A DNA stretch of 64,000 nucleotides from SCGC-AG-212-J23 sp035762345 (GTDB taxonomy: Bacteria; Pseudomonadota; Gammaproteobacteria; Burkholderiales; SG8-39): contig DASTPE010000068.1 in the NCBI GenBank assembly GCA_035762345.1, positions 1 to 64,000 on the forward strand, written 5' to 3'. Numbering within the stretch: position 1 is the first letter of the stretch; each line of letters starts with the position of its first letter. This document shows positions 50,199 through 58,174 of the stretch, one piece after another. Both the position numbers and the translations under genes were made by a program. The notes below the pieces were generated by a model. That model worked only from the letters and a program-made list of their open reading frames with translations, did no database searches and was not told the DNA's origin.

Positions 50199-50867
50199 CT
50201 AGTGTATTCCCCACACTCGCTTTGCGAAATCGGGATAGTCCGGGGCGATCGCGGCCGCGACCGGCCCCCGTAACAACGCGAGGTCTTCGTTCGAAGGAAC
50301 TGGGGTTAAGGGTATGTTTTTCGGGGCGTCGTAGTCGAATCCGGTCTCGGCGCGCACATCGCCGGGCTCATGCACGCTTTCAAGCCTGAAGCGGCGCTTG
50401 TCCTTCTGCCATGAGAAGAGCGCCTTCCCGGTAACGAGCGCCGTTGGATCGCCGCGCGCCGAGATGAATTCCACACGAGGGACGAGGACGCGCGGGGAGT
50501 GCTCCTCGCGGAAGAGGATCGTTCGCTTCACCACCGAGTACATGAAAGCCGAGCCGAAGGATCCCGGGAAGCGCCGGCCCTCGGCGCACACCAGGTTGAT
50601 GTTCGCCTCGCCGTCGATTTGCGCGCCACCGAGGAAAAAGACATCGATCCGCCCCTGTCCCGCGAGGTCGAAGAGCTCGCGCGAGCCTTCGCTGAAGGGG
50701 TTGCCTTTTCTCTTGTGAAGCATCGACACCCGCATCCCGGGGTGCTTCTGCCTATGAAGAAAAACTCCGGCGGCGGGGATGGGAGAAGCTGCGCCGACGG
50801 CGACATGCCCAGCGTCGCCAATGAGCCGTGCAATTACGCTGGCGAGTAGCTCTTCGCGGGAGTGCAA
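50199..50867 (-). CDS. CoA-transferase subunit B (IpdB/GctB-like)
   Basis: A 222-residue class I CoA-transferase-like beta subunit. It reads VIARLIGDAGHVAVGAASPI, then VFFLGGAQIDGEANINLVCA, which fits the glutaconate CoA-transferase/IpdB fold. The IpdAB pair of steroid degradation hydrolyses a ring rather than moving CoA and lacks the catalytic Glu, and here too no clear active-site Glu appears in the expected position. The start overlaps the alpha-subunit stop by 34 bp. Confidence 0.82.
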   Translation of the reverse strand: MHSREELLASVIARLIGDAGHVAVGAASPIPAAGVFLHRQKHPGMRVSMLHKRKGNPFSEGSRELFDLAGQGRIDVFFLGGAQIDGEANINLVCAEGRRFPGSFGSAFMYSVVKRTILFREEHSPRVLVPRVEFISARGDPTALVTGKALFSWQKDKRRFRLESVHEPGDVRAETGFDYDAPKNIPLTPVPSNEDLALLRGPVAAAIAPDYPDFAKRVWGIH

Positions 50868-51670
50868 ACGAACTCGTCGAGATAGCGCTGAAAGCCTTCC
50901 CGGGTACGGGCAGCGCGCGCGTAGTGTGCAAGATGGGCGTCGTCAATGTCGTACACGCCGGCAATCCCCAGCGGCCAGGCGCCGCGCTTCGCCGGCGCGA
51001 GCGCGCTCACGTACGCCGCGGAAATCACACCCGGGGCGAGCAGCTCGTCCTCGAGCATGTCGCCGTTCTTCATTTCTTCATACGTCACAAGACACGTCTT
51101 GGACGCGTGAGCAATTGTCGCGAGCTCGCGCCTGCGCCCGACCCACACGTTCCCGGCCTCGTCCGCCCAGCGCGCGTGGAAGAGCGCGATGTCGGGGTGT
51201 ATGGCGCCTACGAACAAGATGGGATCTTCACTACCCGAGAAAGGGTTGGGCAAGACTTTCCAATCCTCGCGTCCTCGAAGAAGGTCGCTGCCCAGAACAC
51301 CGCGCAAAGGCATGAAGGGAACGCCCTTCTCGCTTGCCTGCAGCGCGGTGTGTACGGCCGGGCACGTGGCATCGCGCACGACGATCTCGCCCTTTTCCGC
51401 CGCTTCGCTGAAGCGCGGCGCAAGCCCCGCTTCCCCAAGCGAGACCGCGCTCGACTCCACTTCGGCGACGCAGCCCGCGCCGATGAGCATGTCGGCACAC
51501 AGACCTAACACCGGCACACCGAGCAAGCGCAGGTTCTTCGATTTTCTTCTTATTACAGCCCTAACTACTTCCATCGCAGGCATGGAGTAGTCCGGCGGCA
51601 GGGCGACCCGCGCGCCGTCCGGGATCAGCGCAGCGAGCTCGCTAGCCGCTGTGCGGAAATCCGGCCGCAT
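50834..51670 (-). CDS. CoA-transferase subunit A (IpdA/GctA-like)
   Basis: A 278-residue partner of the gene at 50199. It shows the N-terminal ELAALIPDGARVALPPDYSM and a nucleotide-like loop NLRLLGVPVLGLCADMLIGA, and ends FQRYLDEFV. It resembles the IpdA/GctA alpha family. It starts inside the end of the upstream zinc-ribbon gene (29-bp overlap), so the three genes form one operon. The substrate is unknown; the presence of both subunits suggests an active heteromer. Confidence 0.82.
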   Translation of the reverse strand: MRPDFRTAASELAALIPDGARVALPPDYSMPAMEVVRAVIRRKSKNLRLLGVPVLGLCADMLIGAGCVAEVESSAVSLGEAGLAPRFSEAAEKGEIVVRDATCPAVHTALQASEKGVPFMPLRGVLGSDLLRGREDWKVLPNPFSGSEDPILFVGAIHPDIALFHARWADEAGNVWVGRRRELATIAHASKTCLVTYEEMKNGDMLEDELLAPGVISAAYVSALAPAKRGAWPLGIAGVYDIDDAHLAHYARAARTREGFQRYLDEFVCTPAKSYSPA

Positions 51671-52109
51671 CGTTGAGCGCGGCGATCGCCTGCGCGGTGT
51701 GGCCCTGGAGCTCTTTCGCCGAGCGCAGCTGCTCTTTGCCGCAGCCGGTGCACTTGTAGACCGGCATGTCGAGCTCGGCCTTGAACGCAGGCGCGCCCTG
51801 GTAGCCGAGGTCGAGCGGAAAGGACTGGCGCTTCTCGGACTTCGACTGCAGCTCCTTGCCGCAGGCGCAGGTGTACTTTTTGAAGACCATCCCTTTCGCT
51901 TCGCCTGCCGGAAGCGAGCCGCCGCGCGTCTTGAGCTCTTGAATCAGCCATAGCATGAAGTCGCGGTCGATCGGCGCCGCGTGGCCTTTGGCGCATTTCG
52001 CGGCCGGCATGCCGGTGACCGTCAGCTTCAACGGAGCGTCTTCCGCGCTCACGCGCTCGAGCGTCTTCATTTCCACGACGTTGCTGCAGCGAGGGCAGTG
52101 CTTGATCAT
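51642..52109 (-). CDS. Zinc-ribbon protein of unknown function
   Basis: A 155-residue protein with three Cys-pair sites: CPRCSN near residue 5, AKCAKGHAA near 38 (CxxxH), and two ribbons CACG near 83 and YKCTGCG near 118. The spacing fits two or three structural zinc sites. No enzymatic motif is seen. It is upstream of and overlaps the CoA-transferase alpha gene. Confidence 0.7.
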   Translation of the reverse strand: MIKHCPRCSNVVEMKTLERVSAEDAPLKLTVTGMPAAKCAKGHAAPIDRDFMLWLIQELKTRGGSLPAGEAKGMVFKKYTCACGKELQSKSEKRQSFPLDLGYQGAPAFKAELDMPVYKCTGCGKEQLRSAKELQGHTAQAIAALNDAAGFPHSG

Positions 52110-52126
52110 TGCAGTGCCTCCTCCGG

Positions 52127-53566
52127 TTATGCGGTTCCTCCTACCGTCAAACCTTCGATCTTGAGTGTCGGCTGTCCGACCCCGACCGGCACGCTTTGGC
52201 CCTCCTTGCCGCAGGTGCCGATCCCCGGATCGAGCTCGAGGTCGCGGCCGATCATGGTAACCCGTGTCAGGGCGTCCGGCCCGTTTCCGATGAGCGTCGC
52301 GCCTTTGACCGGGTGAGTAACTTTTCCGTTTTCAATCAAGTAGGCCTCGGCCGCAGAGAACACGAACTTGCCGTTCGTGATGTCGACCTGGCCGCCGCCG
52401 AAATTCGTGGCGTAGATGCCCTTCGGCACGCTCGCGATGATCTCGGCCGGATCGTGCGGACCTGCGAGCATGTAGGTGTTGGTCATGCGCGGCAATGTGA
52501 CATGCGCGAACGACTCGCGGCGCGCGTTGCCGGTGAGCGGCATGCCGAGCAGGCGCGCATTCAGGCTGTCCTGCATGTAGCCGCGCAGCACCCCGTCCTC
52601 GATCAGCACGGTGCGCTGCGTAGGCGTGCCTTCGTCGTCGACGCTGAGCGAGCCGCGCCGGCCGGGAAGCGTGCCATCGTCGATCACGGTAACGCCGCGC
52701 GAGGCGACACGCTGGCCAAGGCGCCCGGAGAATGCGGAGCTGCCCTTGCGGTTAAAGTCGCCTTCGAGGCCATGGCCCACCGCCTCGTGCAGGAGCACGC
52801 CCGGCCAGCCAGGGCCGAGCACCACGGTCATCGTGCCGGCGGGGGCCGGGCGCGCCTCGAGGTTGACCAGCGCCTGGGAGACCGCCTGATGCGCGTAGCG
52901 ATCCAGCACTTCGTCGCTGAAGTGAGAGTAGTCGGTGCGCCCGCCGCCGCCGGCGCCGCCGCTTTCGCGCTTGCCGTTCGCTTCGGCAATCACCTGGACC
53001 GAGAGGCGCACGAGCGGCCGTACGTCGGCCGAGATCGCGCCGTCGGCGCGCGCGATCAGCACGACCTCGTACTCCCCGCCGAGGCTCGCGATCACCTGGG
53101 TGACGCGCGGGTCGAGCGCGCGGCATTTGCGTTCCAGTTTTTCCAAAAGAGTGACTTTTTCATGAGAATCCAGAGAGGCAATCGGATCCACGTCGCGATA
53201 CAGCGGCACGGGGCTGCGCCGCTCCGCCGCCTTGAGTCTTCTCGCCTGCCCCGCCGCGGCGATGGCGCGCGTGGCCTTCGCCGCGTCCTGCAGCGCATTG
53301 AAGCTGATCTCGTCCGAGTATGCGAACGCGGTTTTCTCGCCCGAGATAGCGCGTACGCCAACGCCCTGCTCGATGTTGAAGCTGCCCGATTTGACGATCC
53401 CCTCCTCCAGGCTCCAGCCCTCGAAGCGCGAGTACTGGAAGTAGAGGTCGGCGTAGTCCACCCTGCGCGCAGCAAGCATGCCGAACACGCGCTCGAGCTT
53501 CTGCGCTTCCAGGTCGAAGGGCGCGAGCAGCGTGGTCTCGGCGGTTTGCAGTGCCTGCGCAGTCAA
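52127..53566 (-). CDS. tldD: Metalloprotease TldD
   Basis: A 479-residue TldD of the TldD/TldE (PmbA) protease, which processes small peptides and modified peptides. The zinc motif region HEAVGHGLEGDFNRKGSSAF is near residue 258, and GTCGKEGQSVPVGVGQPTLK marks the C-terminus. The partner TldE is not in the window. It overlaps the nitrilase gene by 4 bp, and the tldD - nitrilase - yhdP order is common in Betaproteobacteria. Confidence 0.96.
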   Translation of the reverse strand: MTAQALQTAETTLLAPFDLEAQKLERVFGMLAARRVDYADLYFQYSRFEGWSLEEGIVKSGSFNIEQGVGVRAISGEKTAFAYSDEISFNALQDAAKATRAIAAAGQARRLKAAERRSPVPLYRDVDPIASLDSHEKVTLLEKLERKCRALDPRVTQVIASLGGEYEVVLIARADGAISADVRPLVRLSVQVIAEANGKRESGGAGGGGRTDYSHFSDEVLDRYAHQAVSQALVNLEARPAPAGTMTVVLGPGWPGVLLHEAVGHGLEGDFNRKGSSAFSGRLGQRVASRGVTVIDDGTLPGRRGSLSVDDEGTPTQRTVLIEDGVLRGYMQDSLNARLLGMPLTGNARRESFAHVTLPRMTNTYMLAGPHDPAEIIASVPKGIYATNFGGGQVDITNGKFVFSAAEAYLIENGKVTHPVKGATLIGNGPDALTRVTMIGRDLELDPGIGTCGKEGQSVPVGVGQPTLKIEGLTVGGTA

Positions 53567-54345
53567 CTGAGCCTCCTTCTTACGTCCTTGATGCGTTCAG
53601 TGTCTATCTCGGCGAGCACGAGTCCCTCGCCTTCCTCGCGCATGGCGAGAATCTCACCCCAGGGGTCGACGATCATGCTGTGGCCCCACGTACGCCGGCC
53701 GCTTGCGTGGGTGCCGCCCTGCGCCGGGGCGACCACGTAGGCCTTGTTCTCGATCGCGCGCGCCCTGAGCAGCGTTTCCCAGTGGGCCGCGCCGGTTGGC
53801 ACGGTAAAGGCGGAGGGCACGAACATGAGGTCGAATTCTCCCAGGCCGCGGTAGAGCTCTGGGAAACGTACATCGTAGCAAACCGAAAGCGCGATCCGCC
53901 CGAACGGGCTATCGATGGCAACCGCCCGATCGCCCCGCTCGAGCGTGCGGGCCTCGTCGTAACGTTCGTTTTCCCCCTCGAAATGAAAAAGGTGCATCTT
54001 GTCGTAGCGCGCGACCCGCCGGCCGGTCTGGTCGTAGACCAGGCAGGCGCCGCGAATGCGCGTTTCGTCGGAGCTCGAGAGCGGGGCCGTCCCGCCCACA
54101 ATCCAGATCCCGTTCCTTCTTGCGGCGTGGGATAGAAACTGCTGGATCGGTCCGCGGCCATCGGGTTCGCGCGCCGCGACCTTGTCGCCCTCGTGGCGGC
54201 CGATCATGTAGAAGTTTTCGGGGAGCGCGGCGAGCCGGGCGCCCGCCGCAGCCGCGGCTGAAATGAGGCGATCCGCGGCCGCGATGTTCGGCTCGACCTC
54301 CGGCACCGATACCATCTGGATCGCGGCAATGCGCGTGCGCGCCAT
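53563..54345 (-). CDS. Carbon-nitrogen hydrolase (nitrilase superfamily, Nit2/omega-amidase type)
   Basis: A 260-residue hydrolase. The Glu-Lys-Cys triad is seen as Glu in LAALPENFYMIG, Lys in YDKMHLFHFEG and Cys in LSVCYDVRFPELYRGL. Length and motifs fit deaminated glutathione amidase or omega-amidase. It lies between yhdP and tldD with overlaps of 1 and 4 bp. Confidence 0.92.
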   Translation of the reverse strand: MARTRIAAIQMVSVPEVEPNIAAADRLISAAAAAGARLAALPENFYMIGRHEGDKVAAREPDGRGPIQQFLSHAARRNGIWIVGGTAPLSSSDETRIRGACLVYDQTGRRVARYDKMHLFHFEGENERYDEARTLERGDRAVAIDSPFGRIALSVCYDVRFPELYRGLGEFDLMFVPSAFTVPTGAAHWETLLRARAIENKAYVVAPAQGGTHASGRRTWGHSMIVDPWGEILAMREEGEGLVLAEIDTERIKDVRRRLS

Positions 54346-57300
54346 CAGTTGGATACCGGCTCGGTGGGCGGCGGCAGGATCTTTTCGACTTTGGGATCGC
54401 TCCAGGTCCCGGTCACCAGGTAGTCGTATGCGAAGATGTGACCAAGCGGGTTCTTCAGGATGCGCTGCGCGATTGCCGCGGCCACCCCAGCGACCGGATT
54501 GACGATGCCGATGCCGAGCGCCGCGCTGTCGGTCAGGCTCGGCAATACGCGCACGCGCAGATCCTGCGTCTCCTGCGCGAGGTTAACCTCGCCGGTCATC
54601 TCAACCTCCGCCGCCGAGCCGCGCATGCGGAACTCCTTCAGCTTCAGCACGCCGCCATTGATCTGCGCGCTCGACGCGATGCGGTCGAACTGGAATCCCT
54701 TGGAGAAAACGTCGCGGAAGTCGAGCGAGATGCGCCGCGGCAAGGCTTGCAGGCTGATCAGGCCGATGAGCTTGCCCAGCCCCGGCTCGATCTCCAGGAA
54801 CTGCCCCTCCTCGGCTTGCATCTGCACTTGCCCGCTCAGCGTGGCGAAATCGATCGTGGCCGGATCGCCCTGCCATGCGAGCGAGCCCTGCATGCGTGCG
54901 CGGCCGCCCTTGACCGTGTCCGGCTGGCCGACGCGGGCGAGAAAACCGCCCGCGTCGCCGGCCTCGAGGTCGAACTGAATGGCACTGCGCGAGGGCGCGG
55001 CGTACCAGATACCCGAGCCGGTGACCGAAGCGTCCGGGTTCGACATTCTCGCGCGCTCGATGCGCCAGTCGTCGCCCGCGCGACTCGCTACGAGATCGAC
55101 GCGCCCGAGGCGCTTGCCGCGGAAGTTGAACTCCTCCGCGACCAGATCGAGCGCCGGCAACTCGCTCGGACGCGTCGCGGGCCGCGGTGGTCCCGGCGAC
55201 GGATGAGCGGGCGTATCGTCCGGAATCGTGAAGCGGTCTAGTCGCGCAATCACCCTCGGTTGAGGGCGTGCGCGATACGAGACGTCCCCGGCGAGCTCGT
55301 CGGCCGTGACGTTCGCCGACCAGCCGGCGGCTTCGGCGCTTGCGCGCAGCGCCACCTTGGTGAGCCGCCTGCCGAATGCGTCGAGGATGCCGAATTTGAG
55401 CTCAAGCGCAATAGGTGGAGAATCAGGTTGCGAATCGTTCCCGCCTTCGCCCGTCAGCAGCGGCAACCAGCGGTCGAGGTCGAACGAGGGAAGCGACCCG
55501 TACACCAGCGTCCCCGGACGCTCGGGCAGGCGGATGGGCTGATCGCGCTCGGGGCCGATCCACACCGCAGTGCGCTGTACCACCATGGCCTCACCCTGGC
55601 GCCGGCGCTGCAGCTCGGCCTGCGCCAGCGTGCCGAGCGAGATCGACACGCGGTCGCGCTCGGCGCGCGGCGCGGGATTCGCCTCGACGCGCAGCGGCAG
55701 CGGGTCGGCGGCTCGCTTCGCAAGCGGCGGCGGAAGCGTGCTTTCCAGCCCGCGCAGCGGCGACTCGAAACTGATACGCGCGCCGCCGTCCTGCTCGCGG
55801 ACGGTGACAAGGTAGCCGAAGCTGCCCGACAAATGCTTGCGCAGCGGATGATCGAAGAGGGCTCGCGTGGCTTCGAACGAAGCGTCGCCGCGCGCGAGGA
55901 TTTCGACCGCCCCGTCGACGCGCGTGCCGCCCGAGACCGCCACCGTACCGCCGAGCAGTCGGCCGCGTGCGTCGTGCAAGGTGAAGCCGGAGTCGGTGAA
56001 GGCCACCCGGCCCGACGCGGACTCGATCGGCGGCAGCCACGGCACCACCGTGACCTCGTTGCCGGCGAAATCGAACTCGCCCGTCAGCTGCGTTTTCGGC
56101 AGCTCGGCGAGCGGGATATTGACCTTCAGGCTCAGCTTCCCCCGCCCGTCCGCTTTGATGTCGGCAATGCGCTCGCCCACGCTTGAGCGCAACGGCGAGG
56201 AATGCAAGAACCGAAGGAAATCGGCGCTCGGACCGTCGGCCTGCCCGCTCACATGCACCTGATGCCCGGGCCCGCGCAGGCTGGGGATCACGACGCGCAC
56301 GTTCGATAGCTGTGCACCGAAGATCGAGCCGCTGCGCCCCACGATCTCGAAGCGGTCGCGTTCGAAGTTCAGCTCGCCAACGATGTCGTCGATGCGCGGC
56401 CAACCCTCGGCGTAGTCCAGCACGCCCTTCTGGACGCGCGCGGTAACCTGGAATTGCCCCTTCGCCGGATCGACGAAAGGAAAATCGCGCAGGTCGCCAC
56501 GGATGCGCACGCGCACGTCGCTCGCCTCGCCCGCGAGAATGCCGCGTGTGAGCCACTTGCGCGGCGCTTCGGGCAGGATGATGGGAAGGTAGCGCCCGAC
56601 TTGTCGCCCGTCGGCGCGGTTGAGGACTCCCGACAGGTCGATGCTGCCCGGCCCCGCGCCGTCGCGGGCGTACGTGCCGTAAACATTTCCGCTCGCGTGC
56701 TCGTTGGCGAAGGTGACGGACGCGATACGCACTGCGACACCGCCGTCGCGGCCGCGCTCCCATTCAATCTGGCCCGCGAGCGAGTCGAGCGGGATATTGG
56801 GCTCTGAGAATACGAGTGGCAGCTCGAACACGGCATTGCGCGAGGCGAGCGCGAGGCTGCCGCGATCTTCGGTCGCCTCGAGGCTCCCGCTTAGGCCGGA
56901 GAAACCGGGGACGGCGCCCGTTGCCCGCAGCGCGAGCGCGGCGAAGCGCATGCGCAAGCCAACCTTGGTTGGGGCGTCGAACGGCCCGCTCCATTCCAGG
57001 CGCGTCTCCTCCAGTCGTCCGCGCGGGGCAAAGTCCTCGATCGCCTCGGAAAGCTGGGGGGGTAGCGGCAGCGAGCCGGCGAGGTGGCGCAGCGCGGCGA
57101 GCTCGATAACGCTCGCGGCGATTGCGCCACCGGCCTGCGGGCGCCAGACGATCCGGAAGTCTGTTTTCGGGACTTCGGGCCCATTCTCGATGAGGAGCGT
57201 GAGCCCGCTGCCGGAGAGCTCGACCCCATCCGAAAGCGCGCGCCCCTGTACGCGGCCGTGCATTGAAGAGAGCTCGAGCGGCGAGAGCTCGTCGGCGAGG

Positions 57301-58145
57301 GTCATGTGCAAACCGGCAAGGGCGACATCGGCGGTGAGCGCGGCGAGCTTGCCAGCCTCGACGGTGGCCCAAACGCGCAGCGCGCCCTGGCCCTCGCGCA
57401 CGTTGAAAGGATAATCGACCCAGGCCCGCCATACGGCGAGATCGGTATCGCCGATCTCGAGAAACACGCGCCCGCTGAACCCCGCCGGCTCCAGGCCTTT
57501 CCCTTGCAGCCGCGCGCGCGCCTCGATGGTGCTGCCGAGCTCCGCCGCGGTGTGCGCCTTCAGGCCAAGCAAGTGCGTGCCGCGCCCGTTCACGAGCCGG
57601 ATCTCGAGGCCGGACAATGCAAGCGGCGGCGCTCCACGCAGCTCGTCGAGCCACTCGATCTCGGCGCCGCGGATCGAGATTTCTTCCTGCGCCAGCAGCC
57701 AGGCCCCGAATCCGCCGCCACCCGCATCGCGGGCGATCTTGAGACCGGCAACGTAGATCTCCCCGGCGGCGTCGCGCCGCATGGAAAGCCGCGGGCTTTC
57801 GATCACCACGCTGTGCAGCACGAGCTGACCGCGCGCAAGCGAGCGCCAGGCCACCACGTTCTCGATCGCCGGCAACACGAGCGCCTCGCGCCCCTGCGCA
57901 TCATAGATGCGCACGTCGGAGAGCGCGATGTGCGGCCGCAGGCCGAGCCACCGCGCCCGGATCGCGCCGACGCGCACCGGCAGCCCGAGCCCGCGCGACA
58001 TGGCGGCGACGATGTCCTGCCGGTAACGCTCGATGTCGGGCAGCACCCAGAAGCGCACCGCCAGCACCAGCGCCGCAAGCGCGAAAAAACCCGCCCATGC
58101 GAGCATTTCGACCGCACGCAGCAGTCGCTTCATGGTGGAATTCAC
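54345..58145 (-). CDS. yhdP: YhdP family AsmA-like envelope protein
   Basis: A 1266-residue inner-membrane-anchored protein. One N-terminal helix (LLRAVEMLAWAGFFALAALV) precedes a very long repeat-rich periplasmic beta part, ending with the family-typical VNPVAGVAAAIAQRILKNPL. YhdP proteins are bridge-like phospholipid carriers between inner and outer membrane. Length is normal. A second ATG at 58133 is possible. The divergent start of glnE lies only 29 bases away, so the two promoters overlap. Confidence 0.93.
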   Translation of the reverse strand: MNSTMKRLLRAVEMLAWAGFFALAALVLAVRFWVLPDIERYRQDIVAAMSRGLGLPVRVGAIRARWLGLRPHIALSDVRIYDAQGREALVLPAIENVVAWRSLARGQLVLHSVVIESPRLSMRRDAAGEIYVAGLKIARDAGGGGFGAWLLAQEEISIRGAEIEWLDELRGAPPLALSGLEIRLVNGRGTHLLGLKAHTAAELGSTIEARARLQGKGLEPAGFSGRVFLEIGDTDLAVWRAWVDYPFNVREGQGALRVWATVEAGKLAALTADVALAGLHMTLADELSPLELSSMHGRVQGRALSDGVELSGSGLTLLIENGPEVPKTDFRIVWRPQAGGAIAASVIELAALRHLAGSLPLPPQLSEAIEDFAPRGRLEETRLEWSGPFDAPTKVGLRMRFAALALRATGAVPGFSGLSGSLEATEDRGSLALASRNAVFELPLVFSEPNIPLDSLAGQIEWERGRDGGVAVRIASVTFANEHASGNVYGTYARDGAGPGSIDLSGVLNRADGRQVGRYLPIILPEAPRKWLTRGILAGEASDVRVRIRGDLRDFPFVDPAKGQFQVTARVQKGVLDYAEGWPRIDDIVGELNFERDRFEIVGRSGSIFGAQLSNVRVVIPSLRGPGHQVHVSGQADGPSADFLRFLHSSPLRSSVGERIADIKADGRGKLSLKVNIPLAELPKTQLTGEFDFAGNEVTVVPWLPPIESASGRVAFTDSGFTLHDARGRLLGGTVAVSGGTRVDGAVEILARGDASFEATRALFDHPLRKHLSGSFGYLVTVREQDGGARISFESPLRGLESTLPPPLAKRAADPLPLRVEANPAPRAERDRVSISLGTLAQAELQRRRQGEAMVVQRTAVWIGPERDQPIRLPERPGTLVYGSLPSFDLDRWLPLLTGEGGNDSQPDSPPIALELKFGILDAFGRRLTKVALRASAEAAGWSANVTADELAGDVSYRARPQPRVIARLDRFTIPDDTPAHPSPGPPRPATRPSELPALDLVAEEFNFRGKRLGRVDLVASRAGDDWRIERARMSNPDASVTGSGIWYAAPSRSAIQFDLEAGDAGGFLARVGQPDTVKGGRARMQGSLAWQGDPATIDFATLSGQVQMQAEEGQFLEIEPGLGKLIGLISLQALPRRISLDFRDVFSKGFQFDRIASSAQINGGVLKLKEFRMRGSAAEVEMTGEVNLAQETQDLRVRVLPSLTDSAALGIGIVNPVAGVAAAIAQRILKNPLGHIFAYDYLVTGTWSDPKVEKILPPPTEPVSN

Positions 58146-58174
58146 GTCCAGGCGGCCATCATTCTAAACTGCCA

